From NCBI GenBank assembly GCA_012961365.1, contig DTZN01000223.1, positions 1 to 7,635 of the forward strand: a stretch of 7,635 nucleotides of DNA, in the 5' to 3' direction. Both the position numbers and the translations under genes were made by a program. Every line of letters starts with the position of its first letter. Within the stretch, counting starts at the first letter, position 1. Positions 6,201 to 7,635 of this stretch are shown in pieces. Source of the stretch: Hydrogenothermaceae bacterium. Lineage in GTDB: Bacteria; Aquificota; Aquificia; Aquificales; Hydrogenothermaceae. The notes under the pieces are model-generated. The model did no database searches and was not told where the DNA came from. It worked only from the letters and a program-made list of their open reading frames with translations.

Positions 6201-7635
6201 TTAAGCTCCGACTGGTATACCTCCCATTTTTTTTCTTTTTTCATTTACAAATTTCACAACTTCACTCCAACTTCTTGTATTTAGTATATTTTTCTTAGTT
6301 GCCCAGCCTCTCCTTGCAAGCCAAACTCCCTGTTTCATATACTCAAAACTTCCAAGATTATGACTATCTGTAGATATTACTAGCATTACTCCTTCTTCTA
6401 CAGCTCTTCTAATCCATGTATCTTCTATATCCATTCTAAGTGGCTGACAGTTTATTTCTAAAGCTGTTCCTGTTTCTTTTGCTTTTTTTATTACTATATC
6501 TAAATCTAGTGGATAACCTTCTCTAACTCCTATTAATCTACCTGTTGGGTGTCCTATTACATTTACATATGGGTTTTCCATTGCTTTTAAAATTCTATCT
6601 GTGTTATCCCTTTTGAAATGAGAATGGACAGATGCAACAACAAAATCAAGTTTTGCAAGTATTTCATCAGGAAAATCTAACGAACCATCTAATAAAATAT
6701 CAACTTCAGTTCCTATTTTGATAAAGTCAAAGCCTATAAGTTTATTTAATTTTTTTATTTCTTCTATTTCTTTTAAAATCCTATTTTCATCCAAGCCATG
6801 GGCTACCCTTTGAGATTTAGAATGGTCAGTGATTATGATATATTCATATTTGTATCTTTCTTTTACAAATCTAATAATCTCGTCTATGCTATTAACTCCA
6901 TCAGACCAGTTTGAATGAACATGCATGTCTCCTTTTATATCTGAAAATTCAACTAAATCTGGAAGTTCTCCTTTAAGAGCAGCTTCAATTTCTCCTCTAT
7001 CTTCCCTAAGCTCTGGAACTATATAAGGTAGTCCTATCGCATTATATACTTCTTCTTCTGTTTTACCTGCAATCTTTTCTTCCGTATCTACCTTAAATAC
7101 TCCATATTCGTTTAGTTTTAATCCTTTTTCTTTTGCTATTTCTCTAACATGAACATTATGCTCTTTTGAACCTGTAAAATATTGCAGTGCTGCACCCCAT
7201 TCATCTTCTCTAAATATTCGTAAATCTACTTGTCTTTCTCTACCTGATTTTGTCTTTATTATCACACTTGTTTTTTTATCTCCTTTAACTAACACTTCTT
7301 TAACTTCTGGTAGAGAAATAAAAAAGTCCATTATTTTATATCTATCGTTATCATCTGCCACAACAAGGATATCTATATCTCCTATAGTTACTTTCCTTCT
7401 TCTTATACTACCAGCAATCTCTATTTTTTTTATTTCTTTTAATTGCTTTAATTCTTCAACTATATATTTTGCAAGTTCTAATGCATACCATAAAAGCATT
7501 CGCCTTTGGGCTACTTCATGCATTTTTATAGCTTTTAACATTCCTTCTAACACATCATGTGGTATATGTGCAATGGTTGCCGTCATACCATCAACAGATT
7601 CTACCATTCTTATACAAACCGTGTTATCATAAGTA
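6201..7635 (-). CDS. polX: PolX-type DNA polymerase/PHP protein lacking its N-terminal region, fused in frame to a GuaA-like end; open at right edge
   Basis: From about residue 23 (numbered from ATG 7605-7607) this is bacterial PolX, a gap-filling repair polymerase with 3'-5' exonuclease and AP-endonuclease activity. Residues 60-130 are the palm: [18 protein letters not shown] has the GS nucleotide motif and metal ligands Asp77 and Asp79, and Asp128 in RQVDLR is the third. The thumb follows with FTGSKEHN (144-151). The PHP domain (about 223-468) keeps every metal ligand I can look for: HVH 229-231, Asp236, DH 261-262, Glu301, His328, His353 and DSH 414-416. Missing are the 8-kDa and helix-hairpin-helix finger regions, roughly 100-150 residues in normal ~570-residue PolX. 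In their place is sequence resembling the GMP synthase C-terminus. The frame has no stop from 7607 to the right edge, so the ATG at 7605-7607, which lacks a ribosome-binding site, is probably internal. The small membrane protein gene follows 2 nt downstream. Confidence 0.85.
   Translation of the reverse strand, partial: TYDNTVCIRMVESVDGMTATIAHIPHDVLEGMLKAIKMHEVAQRRMLLWYALELAKYIVEELKQLKEIKKIEIAGSIRRRKVTIGDIDILVVADDNDRYKIMDFFISLPEVKEVLVKGDKKTSVIIKTKSGRERQVDLRIFREDEWGAALQYFTGSKEHNVHVREIAKEKGLKLNEYGVFKVDTEEKIAGKTEEEVYNAIGLPYIVPELREDRGEIEAALKGELPDLVEFSDIKGDMHVHSNWSDGVNSIDEIIRFVKERYKYEYIIITDHSKSQRVAHGLDENRILKEIEEIKKLNKLIGFDFIKIGTEVDILLDGSLDFPDEILAKLDFVVASVHSHFKRDNTDRILKAMENPYVNVIGHPTGRLIGVREGYPLDLDIVIKKAKETGTALEINCQPLRMDIEDTWIRRAVEEGVMLVISTDSHNLGSFEYMKQGVWLARRGWATKKNILNTRSWSEVVKFVNEKRKKMGGIPVGA
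7545..7635 (-). pseudogene. guaA: C-terminal fragment of GMP synthase (guaA), joined in frame to polX
   Basis: The leftward frame entering from the right edge reads [16 protein letters not shown], then [14 protein letters not shown]. This matches the end region of GMP synthase, the glutamine-dependent enzyme making GMP from XMP. In that family the C-terminal dimerisation domain has a TYD--V--R-V-S-DGMTA pattern, then a conserved LP--L, an INEV segment, and the terminal KPPATIEWE. Here the pattern stops at DVLE (7545-7556). The INEV and terminal TIEWE segments are absent and PolX sequence follows at once without frame change. The intact remainder of guaA, if any, lies beyond the window. It may be a truncated gene end, part of a real fusion, or the product of a misjoined assembly. 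The resemblance is judged by eye from memory of the family, over about 30 residues. Confidence 0.65.

Noticed and set aside
7500..7607. Treating ATG 7605-7607 as a true start of a naturally short PolX
   Set aside because: There is no ribosome-binding site before it, the frame remains open to the edge, and the upstream codons continue a conserved GMP-synthase-like pattern.

Overview
This is an AT-rich window (by eye roughly 30% GC or below) packed with bacterial housekeeping genes. Proteins are rich in Lys, Ile and Glu, intergenic gaps are short, and several genes start at non-ATG codons. The gene content and protein style (class I PurE/PurK, thioredoxin-type ArsC, a probable MqnA, an ArnT-like transferase, PolX with a PHP domain) suggest a low-GC thermophilic bacterium such as a member of the Aquificota (Hydrogenothermaceae / Sulfurihydrogenibium-like). 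That assignment is inference from style only. I see no tRNA, rRNA, CRISPR array, insertion sequence or phage gene.

Left part (1-1206): two leftward genes. A two-repeat TauE/SafE-type membrane permease starts at TTG. Its stop overlaps the start of a gene running off the left edge, whose 28 visible residues look like MqnA of the futalosine menaquinone pathway. The short divergent spacer up to purK carries a consensus TATAAT facing the permease.

Middle part (1207-5822): purK runs rightward. Its real start is not an ATG but CTG (or ATA) behind a perfect Shine-Dalgarno, because the nucleotide-binding GGGQL motif lies upstream of the first ATG. A leftward arsC (arsenate reductase of the low-molecular-weight phosphatase fold) converges on purK and separates it from purE, so the usual purEK pair is split. 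purE heads a tight rightward operon, purE - ArnT-like membrane glycosyltransferase - pabC, with a 1-nt overlap and then a 5-nt gap. PurK and PurE together turn AIR into CAIR in purine synthesis; PabC makes p-aminobenzoate for folate. The arsC/purE spacer holds a good TTGACA-N17-TATTTT promoter for arsC, a near-perfect palindrome just past its -10 box, and a TATAAT for purE.

Right part (5800-7635): a leftward pair made of a PolX-type DNA repair polymerase/PHP protein and, 2 nt downstream, a small protein with a single C-terminal membrane helix, unrecognised. The PolX reading frame stays open to the right edge. Its first ~30 visible residues are not PolX: they match the C-terminal end of GMP synthase (GuaA). 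GuaA-like sequence passes in frame into PolX around 7540-7550, and the PolX N-terminal helix-hairpin-helix region is absent. This is either a real deletion/fusion or an assembly chimera near a contig end, and it is the most notable anomaly here. Otherwise the window is ordinary; I do not see a convincing new multi-gene system.
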